A stretch of DNA of 64,000 nucleotides, from positions 1-64,000 of the forward strand of contig CAJNDT010000495.1 of NCBI GenBank assembly GCA_905221615.1. The letters run 5' to 3'. Numbering within the stretch: position 1 is the first letter of the stretch; each line of letters opens with the position of its first letter. Below the pieces are notes generated by a model. That model ran no database searches. It was not told the origin of the DNA and worked only from the letters and a program-made list of their open reading frames with translations. Of the stretch, positions 20,880 through 32,798 are shown in pieces. The DNA comes from Symbiodinium sp. CCMP2592 (Eukaryota; Sar; Dinophyceae; Suessiales; Symbiodiniaceae). A program made the position numbers and the translations under genes.

Positions 20880-23800
20880 GAAACTTCGCAGGGAATTGCC
20901 ACAATCCGTTGTGAAAACTTGAGAAGAACGTTTCGAGGAGGTCTGAAGTCTGAAGATCTCAGCTGAGACTGAGACCCCAAGGTCCTTCGCCTGGCCCTTG
21001 GCGCCGGTGACGATCAGATTCTGCCACTGGAGACCGTGGCCTCGGTCCCACAACTGCAGAGCGGCAGAGCGGCAACGGAGCAACGGGGCCTCCTTTGGCG
21101 AATCTGAACTCCAACTTCAGAAGCGTCTGGGGCTTGAGGCCAGCACCTCACAGAGCCAAGCTGAGCTAAGACAGCTTAGCTAGTGCTTTCGGAGAGATGG
21201 CCACTGCAGCTAGGGTGCTGAGCTCCTTTCGCGGAGTGACTAGGCGGCCGGCGGACCTGCACGATGATGGCCGGTCCGTCAAACACCAACGCCCAAGTTC
21301 CAACAATTTCCAACAGGGTACGGCCCAATTTAGGCCGCTTTCCTCCGAAGTTCACACGCATCTCAATATGCAGGGTGAACCGTTATATCCCTCTTAAGCA
21401 GAAACTTGTTTACGCGAATAGGTGGGCGACGACTTGGTGGAACCACGCGAGTGGGCTTCATGCGGCAGGTTTTGGTGGCCCCATAACTGTGGGGATTCCA
21501 TTCCATTTCAGGCATGGGCACGCCAGCCAGCAGGAAAGAAATCAATCTAGACTCCCGCGGGCTGTTCTTAACCATACGTTTTTCGTGTCTCATGATCGTG
21601 TGGATGCAAAAGAGCTCCTAGGATTCTAGGCTTTGCGATTACAAGCTTGCGCAGCTACAAGCTGGCTACAAGATTGGAACTCGTTCCATCTATGCTCCGT
21701 GCATTCGCTAGCATAGCTCGACAAGAGACCATTGTCAGTTGCTAGTGGTGCACCGCCTGCCTCAAGTTGCACCGAAACGAAACCGGACGAACAACGAGTC
21801 TAAACGTGCCCATTATGCCCAAGCAAAGAGGCTCTCGGCTTTCTCCACAATGCCTGAGACAGTGAGGGACCATTTCATGAATATCCCAACCCAAGGTCTT
21901 GCCTAGCATTCAAACCAAACGACTGCACCCGACAGGAACGGAAGGTCACGTTGGGCCTCGGTCTCGTCAAAATATTGAGACCATTTAGTGAGGCTGCCTT
22001 CGACTGGCTGGTTCCGACCCTCGGATCAGCGCGCAATGTGCAATCTGCGACACAGGCACATGCTTGCATGATGCGCACCGGTTGCTTCTGGTGCTCGAGG
22101 CTTGGACAACGGGGGGTGGTTGCCTCCTAAGATCAAGGAGGCCGCCGAACGGGAAGCGCGCATCCTGAGGCGCGACAGCTCTGCGACTTGCAGCCTTGCA
22201 GGCTGTGGGATGCCGCTGGGCCAGGTCCTCGAAGTCTGCCGAGCGCTTTCCTCACCACCTTCGCTGTTCGCTTCTTTCGGCGTCAGGGCGTGCCGCAAGG
22301 CGCAGCTCTTCACCGAGTGCAGCGCATTGGGGGCAGCTTCCACAAACCCTGGACGTCCCTACGAGACTCCCTTTCACAGCCCAGCAGCTGCAGTCACATT
22401 GTATTCGCTCGATGTCGAAGCAAGAGAAGCTTGCACAGTCCAGCCAGTCCAGAAAGCAATCGAATGCCAAAGCCAGAATTTGCTTGCCTTACTCTTGCCC
22501 CACTGCCACTCCATGATACACTGCGGCAGAAAAGCGCCCAAGGAAGAGTCTTAGCCCTTTTTTGCCCATCCAAAGTTCGTGTCAAACAATGCGAAAGCGG
22601 AAGCGTGAAACAATGCGCTCAACAAGTCTGCGCAAACCATGATTCACGAACGGAGTATAACTTCCGTCTCAGGCAAGACTGCCTCGAGGAGGTTTGCACT
22701 CATGCGAAAACACGCTTGTGCACTGCAAGGGTTCGTCCAGCGTCAACAGCCGTACGGCCTTGATCGTCTGAGTTTGTGCAGCTTCACAAGACTGAACATT
22801 TACGCGATGGCTCGTGATGGACTTCCACGTGTGTCACCCACAGAAGCAATGCAACTGACAAGTTTGGGCTGTTAAAGCAGTGATGCCATCAGCATGGCTT
22901 CAAGCAACAACCAACCAAGAGCATCCCAACATCCTACTAGGAAATCCCCAGCCCACTGAGAAACCGCACTGGCGCTTAGCACCAGCCTGACAAATAGAAA
23001 ACATCCAGGTCCGAGACCGGCGTATGCATCGCGCCCAGCAGCAATCAACACACTGAGAAGCATCTCTTTCTCCCGATGGGCCTACAACGGCCTTATCGGA
23101 TTCTGAACGCAAACCAGAACTTCTTCGTTCCATGTTCAAAGCTAAGCTGCTGGGGTGTACGAAGTACGGAACTGCAAAGAGCTCCGGGTGCTCAGGACAA
23201 AAAATGCTCACAGTTTCCAAGGGCAACGCACGGTACACTTTAGCTCGCAGTCACCCCTTGGGATCCGCGGAATGACCGGACCTGACATTCGGCACTCAGA
23301 CAAATTACACCAGGCTTTCGTGCCCGGCCTGGTCTGTGGGGACATAGTCCAAATCACTCCGACGGAGACGTCGGTGACTCAGAAGATTGGGTGGCTCCAG
23401 GCCCAATGCCTACAAGGGATATGCGATCACACGCGTATGCTGGGCCTTGTGATATCCCATCTTGCCTGAATCGTCAAGAGGCGCTGCCTCCTTTCGCCGG
23501 ATGTCTCACTGGAAGGCGGCGGGGGCACCGGCAGCCCTTGGAGCGATCGGTGCAAGCTCGACTCAAAGGGATCCTTCGGTACAAAGCGATGCTGAGGTTT
23601 CATTCAAAGCGCTCAACAGAACCCAGTCCTGGCGGTAAGTGCTTCCCATTAGCCACTACAGCGAGCCTTTGGAGGCTCTGGATGTGCCCGCACTACGAAA
23701 TGACCGCGATAAATGCAACTCTGCTCGAACCATCCGGCTGCAAGAGTTTGAAGCGGGTTCTGTCTCCCTCGGCTGCTGCTCTGCAACATCAGCTAGCAAC

Positions 23801-24790
23801 GATGGCGATGCTTTCTTCGTTCATGTAGCCCGTGCGTGCCCCTGCCATGATGAATTAGTACAGTGCACAGACTGCTCGACGACCCATGTCCGTCTCAGAC
23901 ATCCGGAGCGGGCCGTTGGGGCGGCAGCGTAGTTGCATCAGGCACATATGCAGATCTCCTGTCAAACAAAAGCTTTCTGCGAGGCCTACGGCGACGGCCT
24001 ACGACTGTTACCAGTTCTTGAAACGTTTAAACCTCAGCTGATTGTTCCTGAAATCTTACCACTCTAAAGCCTCATTTACCCGCAATACCCTTTGTGGGCC
24101 ATACCACATAACATGAGCTTCCTTCGAATGCCCGAAAAGTACTGCCTCGACACATGTTGCTCGGCAACGACTGGCGGAGCATTCCTCCCGGTGTCTGCGG
24201 ACCATGCCACGATGCGTTCCTCAATCATGGCATGCGCCTAACGGCTTAACGTCGAGGCGTGACTGCCGCATACTGCCGCAAGTGGTGGTTGTGGCTGTCC
24301 TGAGACCTCTTCTGCAGGTTTGCCAATACCTGCGACGGCAAATTGATGCTCTCCCGCAGACGGCTCTTACACGCTGCATAAGAATTCCTGTTGCTCTCAG
24401 AGGCTGGTGACCTGGATTTGCTGTGGGTCTAGAAAAAGCACTGATCCGATCTTATCAGAGCTTCATGTCGTCTGATGTCACATGCGCAAGCGGTCCTCAC
24501 GCTGGCAAATCATTCGAGCACGCAATTCGGCATAGAACCCTGGCCATGTCAGCCCACTTGGAACACAAGGTCTTTGCTTGCTGGAACAGAGAAACAAAGA
24601 AGTCCGGAGCCTTCGGTGTTGAAGCGGCTGTCATCCGCATGTACTGTGAATGGCTGTAGCATAGCTGCATGTAAGGGACCTTCCTGTTATGTTGGCGCGG
24701 TGCGGTCGGCATGGTCGTCCATGCAAGCTAAACACTAGTCGAAGTGCAGAGGCTTCCATGAACTTTCTCGCTTGCGCATGAGCCATCAAC
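20880..24790. other. Long unassigned stretch
   Basis: Nearly 4 kb without a supported gene. The best candidate is a plus-strand frame at 22102-22554 beginning WLPPKIKEAAEREARILRRD, but all three plus frames are open there, so composition is a poor guide. No RNA gene or clear repeat was recognised. Confidence 0.35.
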
Positions 24791-24796
24791 AAGTCA

Positions 24797-25778
24797 CTGT
24801 TGGCACAGTCCAGAGGAGCCTAAACATTCCGCACAAAGAAATTTTACAAAGCTGACAGGCTGGTGTCATGCAGAATTCAACACCTTGAAACGAAAAAACG
24901 TCCGTCTGCGTGCATTGCCCATCAGTTTCCGATTGAAACTCACAGCTGTTGACGTTCTTGACCGCACCACCTGTAGGTGCGCCGTGCCGTTCAAACGTGT
25001 TCAAATGTTTGTCAGCCAAGTGAATTCGTGTTGGGCACATTGGCCAACTTTCAACGTTGGTCGTTCTGGGAGATGCTGCCTACCGCGACCGATGTCTCCC
25101 GGACTTGGCATAATCGGCATAGTTATCTTCTCTTGAAGGGTCGCAGGAAAATGTGTAGTAGCACTCCAGCAGCACAGCAGCGGCAATGACATGGCACATT
25201 TCTCAAGGCAACACAGAACCCCGCCTCTGGATCTCGGATAACTGTTCCAACTCCACCCATTCTATTGCTGATCTTCTTTCGCCCATGTCTGCTGGCGCCC
25301 TGAGCCTCGGCCTTGTTCTTTGTTCTTTGGATCACCCCTTCCAAGCGTCTTTTGACCATCCGTCACCTTCATCACCTTCGGCTCCCACTCGCTGGCAGAA
25401 AGTCCTCGATCTGGCTGCTGAGAAGACCCAGCCCCGGTTGCCCTCGATTCGCAGGAAAACACCGTCTGTCACGGCACGCTCCCCGACCACGGTGACGCAC
25501 TCACCTTCCCTGAGGAATCCTGCGATGGCTCTTCTCGCGTAGTCTGGGCCTTGCAAGCGAAACACCAGGCATCTTGGCTGAAGCCTGAGAGCCACTTTTC
25601 GCGACGTCAATGTGTCAGTGCAAACAGCTTGGCTTTGCAGGCCCAATCTGTGGTAAGCTTGTGGGAATTGCAAAGCATACGTTGACATAATTCTGGCCTG
25701 AAGGTGCGACCAGGTGGTTGAAACTAACTATGAGTGAAATAGCAATTGTCAAGTGCACCTGGCATGTTGGCGCAGTGA
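24797..25778. repeat. Duplicated gene module, copy U1 (shortened)
   Basis: U1 24797-25555 matches U2 25785-26542 almost base for base, offset about 988. The rest of U1 (25570-25778) matches the far end of U2 (27115-27400). U1 therefore lacks the roughly 570-base middle part present in U2. The shared ends include GGCACAGTCCAGAGGAGCCT at one side and GAAACTAACTATGAGTGAAA at the other. Confidence 0.9.
25370..25549 (-). CDS. SH3-like domain exon (intact copy, in U1)
   Basis: Following acceptor TTGCAAG, the minus strand reads DYARRAIAGFLREGECVTVV, then AVTDGVFLRIEGNRGWVF and a short polar tail, ending near a GT donor after GATGAAG. The pattern (a Gly-Glu turn, short strands, FLRI...G.RGWVF) fits a small beta-barrel of the SH3 or bacterial SH3b kind, which usually binds peptides or other ligands. 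Flanking exons of the gene are not fixed; a downstream segment near 25285-25210 (AIEWVELEQLSEIQRRGSV) is conserved in the other copies and is probably the next exon. Confidence 0.5.
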
Positions 25779-26354
25779 AGTCACAGTTGGCACAGTCCAG
25801 AGGAGCCTGAACATTCCGCACAAAGAAATTTTACAAAGCTGACAGGCTGGTGTCATGCAGAACTCAACACCTTGAAACATGAAAGCTTCCGGCTGCGTGC
25901 GTTGCCCATCAGTTTTGCGATTGAAACTCAGAGCTGCTGACGTTCTTGTCCGCACCACCTGTAGGTGTGCCGTGCCGTTCAAACGTGTTCAAATGTTCGT
26001 CAGCCAAATGAATTCGTGTTGGGCACATTGGCCAACCTGCAACTTTGAGTCGTTCTGGGAGATGCTGCCTACCACGACCGATGTCTTCCGGTCTTGGCAT
26101 AGTCGGCATAGTTATCTTCTCTTGAAGGGTCGCAGGAAAATGTGTAGTAGCACTCCAGCAGCACAGCAGTGGCAATGACATGGCACATTTCGCAAGGCAA
26201 CACAGAACCCCGCCTCTGGAGCCCTCATAACTGTTCCAACTCCACCCATTCTATTGCTGATCTTCTTTCGCCCATGTCTGCTGGCGCCCTGAGCCTCGGC
26301 CCTGTTCTTTGTTCTTTGGATCACCCCTTCCAAGCGTCTTTTGACCATCCGTCA

Positions 26355-26540
26355 CCTTCATCACCTTCGGCTCCCACTCGCTGGCAGAAAGTCCTCGATC
26401 TGGCTGCTGAGAAGACCCAGCCCCGGTTGCCCTCGATTGGCAGGAAAACACCGTCTGTCACGGCACGCTCGTCGACCACGGTGAAGCACTCACCTTCCCT
26501 GAGGAATTTTGCGATGTCTCTTCTTGCTTAGTACGGGCCT
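26355..26540 (-). pseudogene. SH3-like domain exon, broken copy (U2)
   Basis: Equivalent of the intact U1 exon. The frame still reads IAKFLREGECFTVV and IEGNRGWVF, but the DY of the U1 exon start (GACTACGCG) has become Y-stop (TACTAAGCA), so an in-frame TAA sits four codons into the exon. Most other differences are single-base changes. I infer the U2 copy is no longer functional. Confidence 0.55.
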
Positions 26541-26734
26541 TGGCGATTATCCATCCCCCCGGATCTAGTAGACTTCCATTTCGTTGCAGCCTTGGACATA
26601 GCTGTGACTGCGATGCTGTCTATTGTGCAGCAATGTGGGGGGGGGCCTCTGGGCAAGGCTTCTAGGCTTCCGCTGCTGTGCGCTGTGCAACCATGCCATA
26701 CACTTCTTGGAGAGCTGCCCGCGCAAGCCGTCTC

Positions 26735-27000
26735 GCTTCATTGCCGTTCAGGCAGTTCAGGTGCTGTGGCTGCTTCTCCAGTTGCTTGGGTGTCTGGCTG
26801 AGCAACGGGAACCTTGCAAGTCTCGCGACTCTTGCGAGCGTTGTCCTTCAGATCATGCACCTCCTTCTTGAGGGATTGCACATCCAGCATCAGCTGCAAC
26901 GGGTCGAACTGCATGCTCTGCGTAGCTTTATCTCGCGCTGCATCTTGGCGATCTCGCGGTTTTTGTCGTCTATGTCGGGATGACCTGATGCGGCCGAACT
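26735..27000 (-). pseudogene. Coiled-coil exon, frameshifted copy (U2)
   Basis: The minus strand reads DDKNREIAKMQREIKLR in one frame and QFDPLQLMLDVQSLKKEVHD followed by LKDNARKSRETCKVPVAQP in another. In U3 the same two halves are in one frame (KKSRKIAKMQGEIKLLQSRQ then FDPPQLMLDFQSLKKE). The spacing between AAGCTA and TTCGACCC is one base shorter in U2, so U2 carries a one-base deletion or U3 an insertion. The heptad-like Leu/Ile spacing indicates a coiled coil. Confidence 0.5.
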
Positions 27001-27399
27001 TTGAACCCGGCTGCGGTCGCACGGCAGAGCTTCAGAACGGACAAGAATCACCACTCTCCATGGTGACATGACAAGCCTTCAAGACTCACCTACAAGTAAC
27101 AGAAAGGTACAGCGAAACACCACGAAACAGCGTCTTGGCTGAAGCCTGAGAGCCACTTTTCGCGATGTGTTTGTGCCCAGTGCAAACAGCTTGGCTTTGC
27201 AGGCCCAATCTGTGGTAAGCTTGCGGGAATTGCAAAGCATACGTTGGCACAATTCTGACCTGAAGGTATCTGAAGGTGCGACTAGGTGATTGCTCTCCAC
27301 AATGTCTGTAACTGCCCGTGTCGAACAGCACATTCGACTGAGAAGGGCTGGCTGAAACTAACTATGAGTGAAACGGGAATTGTCAAGTGCACCTGGCAT

Positions 27400-27970
27400 C
27401 CGCTGACGTGGCTTCTATGGGTTTGTAGTCTTGCAGATGTGTCAGCAGGCCATCCGGCCCTGTGACGAGGTTGTTGCGAAGGCTTTGCCTTCTGTAATTA
27501 TGCAGCCGCCGTGGCAAAAAGGCTTCTTTGCTCGCTTTTGCATGTGGTGGATGCAACACTCCCAACATCTGAACTGAGAGCCACGAACACGACGGAGGAA
27601 CTCGCTCTGGTCATCCTGTGTCGTCCTCATCCCACTCGCCTTCTGGCTCCGTCTCGCCATCCTCCTTCAGCTTACGTCAGAGCCATTTTTGCACACTTTA
27701 CACCTGAAAAAATCGCGACCAGTAGAAGGTCCTTGTCGCTGTCCTCCTCATCTCCGTCCTCAAAGGCTGACTTTCGGGCAGACAGGTGTCAGAACGGCCA
27801 CCACGCGGCTCCTCGTCCTCCTCCATGCTTCCTGCCTCGTCTTCTTCGTCCTCGCAGAAAAACTACTCCAAGTTTAAGGGTTGAGGACTTGGTGGTTGAA
27901 TCGGCCCACCTCCCCCTCTTCCTCGTCCGTCTCCTCTTCGTCCTTGCCACGACTGTGTGCCAGAAAGCAC
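27400..27970. other. Unassigned stretch
   Basis: Minus frames are rich in Arg, Glu and Ser (opposite strand of a CCTCCTC-rich tract at 27740-27930). An acidic low-complexity exon on the minus strand is possible but unproven. Confidence 0.3.
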
Positions 27971-28295
27971 AGATTATGTTAGACACGCAGGCTGTGGACC
28001 TGCCTCCTCCTGCGCATTTGGGTTGGCACCTCCGTGCAACGAAACTCGAAGACTAGTGACTAGTGAAGATCGCTCGAGCCGGCCTTGAGCAAGCGCTTCG
28101 CAAACGATGTCCAACTCTGGCTCGCGCTCTTCGGTGTGAGCCTGCGACTCTGCTACAAGATCCGAATTCGGACTCTGCGTGGGCTGCATTCTAGCAGTAG
28201 CAGCGCAGAGCCGGCCTCTCGCAGCTCCATGAGAAGCCGACGAGTTGCCGCGGCAGCCTCGAGCCTCTTGAATTCCTCCTCACCGAGGTGATCCT
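27970..28295 (-). CDS. Ankyrin-type gene fragment, copy A
   Basis: Upstream exon (about 28285-28190) reads HLGEEEFKRLEAAAATRRLL and MELREAGSALLLL. Downstream (about 28060-28000) reads VSLHGGANPNAQEEAG, which carries the GADPNA-like turn of an ankyrin repeat. The first half closely resembles the segment at 30640-30545 and the second that at 30340-30300, so A and B are duplicated parts of one gene. Ankyrin repeats bind proteins. Only one repeat core is visible, so this may be a remnant. Confidence 0.4.
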
Positions 28296-28299
28296 GGCA

Positions 28300-30290
28300 G
28301 GCCAAGGGCCAAGGGTTTTCTTCCCACAGACTTTTGCCGGCTTTTCATACAAGAGAACACGAAAGGGCCCAGGGCCTGCAAGAGGCTGGTGATCTCCTCC
28401 TGCAGCAGGGCATGCTTCGGCATGTGTCTTCAGCTGATCTAAATGACGAGGCAAGGTAGAGGCGACCTTGGCCGAGTGGTCACGGCACCGCTGCAAGGCA
28501 ACGAGAACGTCAACGTCGATTTCCTACCAGCTTGCTGCGAGGCAGCGGCTTTCCAAGTACCATGCGCTGTGCTCCACATGACGGGAATATTGTCTTGGTC
28601 ACGCCTCGTCGTGCGAGGCATTTCGCACAATGGCCTCTGCTGCCGCAACAGCGCCAATCTGCACCCACATCCAGAGAGGGCACCGGAGTCGCTTGTCCTG
28701 TCTCATTCCACGGTGACGGCTGATGCGATCACACGAGGCTCGCAGGCTCTGAGGCCTTTCCGATCAAAGGCTGCAGCACATCTTCGAGTGCGTGCCGGAC
28801 CTAACATTCTGCTGGGAACCTCAGACCTCTGCTCGCAGCAAAGAGCAGTCCAAGCCTTACTGCTCGAGATCGTCTTGAGCTCGTCGAGGCAGTCCGAAGA
28901 GACTTTGGCCCCGTGCTGGCCTTGTACGACTTCTACAGTCTCTTCCACACGCGCCGTGCGATGGCATCCCGGCTTTGGCAGCTAGGGGTCTCCCGTCGAA
29001 AAATATTGGAGGAAAGTGTGCAAATCAAATGCTCCAATAACTCAGTAGGTTCAGTAGATCAGCAAGAGTCCTTCACTCCGACGTCTGAGCTTCAGGCATA
29101 CAGCTGCCACACCGTTCACGCAGCGACTCTGCAATGCTGAGAGGAGCGGCGTATCGTTTCCAATATCAGCGTTCACCTAGTCATGTCAGGCGGCTTGCAA
29201 TCAAAACTACGAGAAACCGAAAGGCACGTGGCCTGCACCTTTGCTTCCACAAGCGCTGCAACTGCTTTCTGCATCGTGTCCTCAGCAAGATCCGAGCTGA
29301 GCCGTGATGAGCATCGTCTGAAACACGTGATACTTTCCACTCACATCCAGTCTCGCATCTGTGACGGTTGCTCTCTCCTGGATTGTACGGCCAAAGCCCT
29401 TTTTCCCTGCGGTGGCCTACATGTGGGGCCTACATGTGGCTTCAGAGACTGGGCGCTCTAACAAACAAGTCATGACTGCATGATATCCCGTGAAAACCCA
29501 CGAGTCGCGTTGGCAGGGAGTCGCACTGGGCCGTGCAGTGGCCATGACTTTAGAGGTTAGAGCAGTAGCACCTCGCTCATGTCACTAATGTCAACCTCAT
29601 ATTTAGAATTCCCCGCGTAATTGCAAAATCCAATTCCCAGAACGTAATTAGAACCCCCCCCCCCCGTATTTGCAGAATCCAAGCGGCCTAAGCGGAAAAA
29701 ACTGAAAGCAGAAGCTACAAGAGCTGAAAAGGCTTTGGGGCAATTGGAGTATCTCCCGCGGGCTGCAAACAGGGCTCTGACACGTTTGGCTTCTTAACTC
29801 TTACCAAGCTTCTGAAGTTATGCTGTACCCGGACTCTTATTACGGAGGCTGAGGCTCACACGCTTGCGGGGGGGAGGGGGGGCCCCTTTCTTAATACGAA
29901 GTGAACATTACACTGAAAGTGGGTAGGAGCCTGCAGGCAGGAAGGAACCGAGTCTGAAACTATGCTATGCTGCAAGAGCACGCGAGGCTTCAATCGCATG
30001 CTCCCAGTAGCATTTACTGGTACTGATGCACCACCCAGCGCCGCATGGTTCTGAACGTGCTGAGGCGAGGCTCCGATGCCACGTGCAGATTTGTTACCAG
30101 CAGCTGCAGTGCAGAGAGGGAGTAGCTGCCCTGGGTGAATCACAGACTCATGGACTCGTAGATGTTTAAGCGAGAGCTCACTGCACAAGACTGCACAAGC
30201 CAAGCGAAGCGACTTCCTGGAAATCAGGACCATCTTCTGCCTCCTCTTCCTTCCACAGGACGTGAGACGTGTGCACTAGCAGCAAACTTG
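28300..30290. other. Unassigned stretch
   Basis: Long frames on the plus strand (28443-28985) and shorter ones on the minus strand show no domain. A C-run lies at 29656-29669 and a G-rich run near 29868-29883. Confidence 0.3.
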
Positions 30291-30660
30291 ACTGTGCAGG
30301 GGCAACGGCCTGGGCGTTTGGATCTGCATGCAGCTCCAAGCTGTTCTGCACGATGATCAGATCCACCTGCGAGCATCTCGTTAGTTCCACTCGGTTGAAC
30401 ATGTAATGTTAGCGTCACGCACTGATCCAGCGGCTGTTCAGAGTCAATCTCGCAACCGGGTCACGTCACGCTGGTCATCGAAAGCTTCACGAAGTTCCTG
30501 ACACTCACCCTCTATTCATCTCTATACTCCTGTTCTTACCTCTGCTGCGGAAGTTTCAGGACACGTCTGGCTTGGCTTCAGGTCCTGCAGCAGCCGACGC
30601 GTGGCTGCTTCTGTCTGCAGCCTGGAGAACTCCTGAAAGGAAGGGATCACCCTGTCGGAT
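30290..30660 (-). CDS. Ankyrin-type gene fragment, copy B
   Basis: Upstream exon (about 30645-30545) contains FQEFSRLQTEAATRRLLQDL, matching EEFKRLEAAAATRRLLMEL of copy A. Downstream (about 30345-30300) contains SLELHADPNAQ followed by a GC donor-like CAG/GCC. Same layout and spacing idea as copy A, with many substitutions, so an old duplication. No full ankyrin repeat can be assembled. Confidence 0.4.
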
Positions 30661-30826
30661 CTCTGAAACTTCTGCGAGGCCATGCCTCCTCGCCGCATTT
30701 GCGCTGAAGGAGGTCCTATCGGATCTGCAGAGTTGCACAACACATGAAACCTGCATCTGGATCATGTCGTTCAGCTGAAGTGAAGGGTGGGCAAGCAGAT
30801 AAAATTAGTCGAGAACGAGCCCCGGA

Positions 30827-30850
30827 GAGAGAGAGAGAGAGAGAGAGATG
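30827..30850. repeat. GA microsatellite
   Basis: Pure GA dinucleotide tract between two minus-strand exon candidates. Confidence 0.85.
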
Positions 30851-30979
30851 CAAGTGCTCTCCTGGATTTGCGGCATGGACTCATGGACACGGCACCTTTG
30901 CAGGCTGATGACATCCTCCACCGATACCTCCAACAGCACAGAATGCAGAACGCTGTATGACAACGTGGTACAGTGGCGC

Positions 30980-31160
30980 TAGCCTCGTGTGCCCTGAGGC
31001 TCCCTGAGCTTCCGGCTGCCTCGTCACTGCTTCGTAGGAGTGCTTCGACTGCTGCGACCGAACCTGTGGAAAGAGGCGAGGCCGAGGTGGAGGTCTCAGA
31101 ACCGCTGCTTCCACTCTGAGTGCCGGAGCCATGCTCCACCCAGGTCCACAGCGGAAGCGG
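30980..31160 (-). CDS. Candidate Ser-rich exon
   Basis: The minus frame reads a Gly/Ser/Thr-rich segment (SGSETSTSASPLSTGS) followed by a helix AAVEALLRSSDEAAG and a polar tail. Composition suggests a linker plus helix of a minus-strand gene. No domain assigned, borders unknown. Confidence 0.33.
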
Positions 31161-32199
31161 TGCTAGGCCGCGACCACAGCCACGCAATACGGGCCGCAGA
31201 AGTTCCTGCACTTTTGCACTCTATGGCGCCCGGCCACTACAGCCTAAGTGAAGCGGCGCGGCCTCGACGTGGAGCCGGCGTGAGTCTTCCGACAAACAGC
31301 TGACCTCCATCGTCGCACAGCCGTAGCCATTGTATGCGTACTGTACCAAACATCCAGTGCCTCGAAGCCCCTGCTTTGGAATGCCATGACGCAAAGAAAC
31401 CAAGGTGTTGGCAAACAACAACGCAACCCACAAAAACGGGTACCGGCAGCCATTCGAAACGGCGTTGCAAGCACGTTCCGACAAGAATCCAGTTCAACGG
31501 CCCTCTCCCCTTACTTCCCAGGCCATGCTGACAATCAACAAAGCTTGGCCAAAGCTCCAACTCCTCCCCCTGCCATTGCAAAAGCACGATTTTGCATGCG
31601 TCCTGAATAGCTGTGTCTACTACCAATGTCGCGACGGAAATTGCGTTGCTAACAGTTTTCGGCGGTTCTCGGATTGAAACTCTCAGCTGCTGACCTTCTC
31701 TTTCGCATCACCTGTGGGTGTGCCGTGCCGTTCAAACGTTTGTCAGCCAAATGAAATCGCGTTGGGAACATTGGCCAACTTGGAGATGCAGTTTACCATG
31801 ACCGAAGACTTCCGGACTTGGTTTTTAACACATTTCCAGCCCTGCGACCCCAGAGGAGAATAGAACTACTATGCCAGAGTAGCTCTCTTCTCCTGAAGGG
31901 TCGCAGGGAAATTTGTGGTAGCACTCCAGCGGCACAGCAGATACAGCAGCCACAATGACATGGCACGCTTCGCAAGGCAACACAATTCAACACAGAACCC
32001 AGCCTGTGGAGCTCGGATAACTGTTCCAACTCCACCCATTCTCTGAAGGATATTGAGCCTTGTTCTTTGGATCCTCTCCCAGCGTCTTTTGCGCCCATTC
32101 GTCACCTTCAGCACCTTCGGCTCCCATTCGCTGGCATAAGGTCCCTGATCTGGCTGCTGAGAAGACCCAGCCCCTGTTGCCCTCGAACCGACGTTGCTC

Positions 32200-32760
32200 T
32201 ATAATAGTCTATTGTAAAGCAATGCCGGTGGTGCCTCTGGGCACGGCTTATGTGCTTCCGTTGCTGTGCGCTGCGCCACCGTACCATACACTTCTTGGAG
32301 AGCTGCCGGCGCAATCCTTCTCGATTCATTGACGTTCAGGCAGTTCAGGTGCTGCGGCGTCTGCTCCAGCTGCTTGGCTGTCGGCGGTGCCTCTGGCTGA
32401 GCAATGGGAACCTCGCAAGTCTCGCGATGCTGGCGCACGTTGTCTTTCAACTAATTCGACCCGCTGCAGTTGATGCTGGATTGTCAAAGCCTCAAGAAGG
32501 AGCCTCCTTCTTCAGGCTTTGAAAATCCAGCATCAACTGAGGCGGGTCGAATTGGCGGCTTTGAAGTAGCTTGATCTCGCCCTGCATCTTGGCGATCTTG
32601 CGGCTTTTTTCGGGAAATTCTTGTGCAAGCGCGACGACGGGATCGAGAGCTTGCGGTCGGAGCTACGGAGGACCGCAAGCTCTCGATCTCGTCTTCGCGC
32701 TTGCACAAGGCTGCGACTCCCGTGTCGCGCAAAGAATCGAAGATATTCCTCACGGTCGCG
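32200..32760 (-). CDS. Coiled-coil exon, U3 copy
   Basis: The minus strand reads IFDSLRDTGVAALCKREDEI and ESLRSS, then KKSRKIAKMQGEIKLLQSRQ and FDPPQLMLDFQSLKKE, then after a disrupted part LKDNVRQHRETCEVPIAQP and a Gln/Pro-rich tail. Spacing fits a coiled coil. The frame is interrupted by inverted duplication of its own coding segments, so whether a functional protein is made is doubtful. Confidence 0.4.
32453..32553. repeat. Quasi-palindrome 1, 50-base arms, 1-base loop
   Basis: Left arm 32453-32502 and right arm 32504-32553 are inverted copies with only a few mismatches. For example CAGTTGATGCTGGATT appears on the left and its complement AATCCAGCATCAACTG on the right. The corresponding place in U2 (26870-26905) has a single copy only. 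Confidence 0.9.
32620..32709. repeat. Quasi-palindrome 2, 39-base arms, 12-base loop
   Basis: Left arm 32620-32658 and right arm 32671-32709 match as inverted copies with two mismatches (shared GATCGAGAGCTTGCGGTC and its complement). Loop GGAGCTACGGAG. Confidence 0.92.
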
Positions 32761-32798
32761 AGGAAGATCTTCGATTCTTTGCGCGACGCGGTAGTCGC
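32713..32798. repeat. Quasi-palindrome 3, 39-base arms, 8-base loop
   Basis: Left arm 32713-32751 and right arm 32760-32798 match as inverted copies with three mismatches (shared GTCGCGCAAAGAATCGAAGA and its complement). Loop ACGGTCGC. It starts four bases after palindrome 2 ends. Confidence 0.92.

Larger units (their letters stand above)
25785..27400. repeat. Duplicated gene module, copy U2 (full length)
   Basis: Second copy, directly next to U1 in the same orientation, so the pair is a tandem duplication. U2 keeps the middle part (26545-27110) that U1 lacks and which U3 also has. Confidence 0.9.

Noticed and set aside
31320-31330. CCGTAGCCATT, matching the first part of the spliced leader
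   Set aside because: Eleven bases, but the second half of the leader is absent and no gene start is near.
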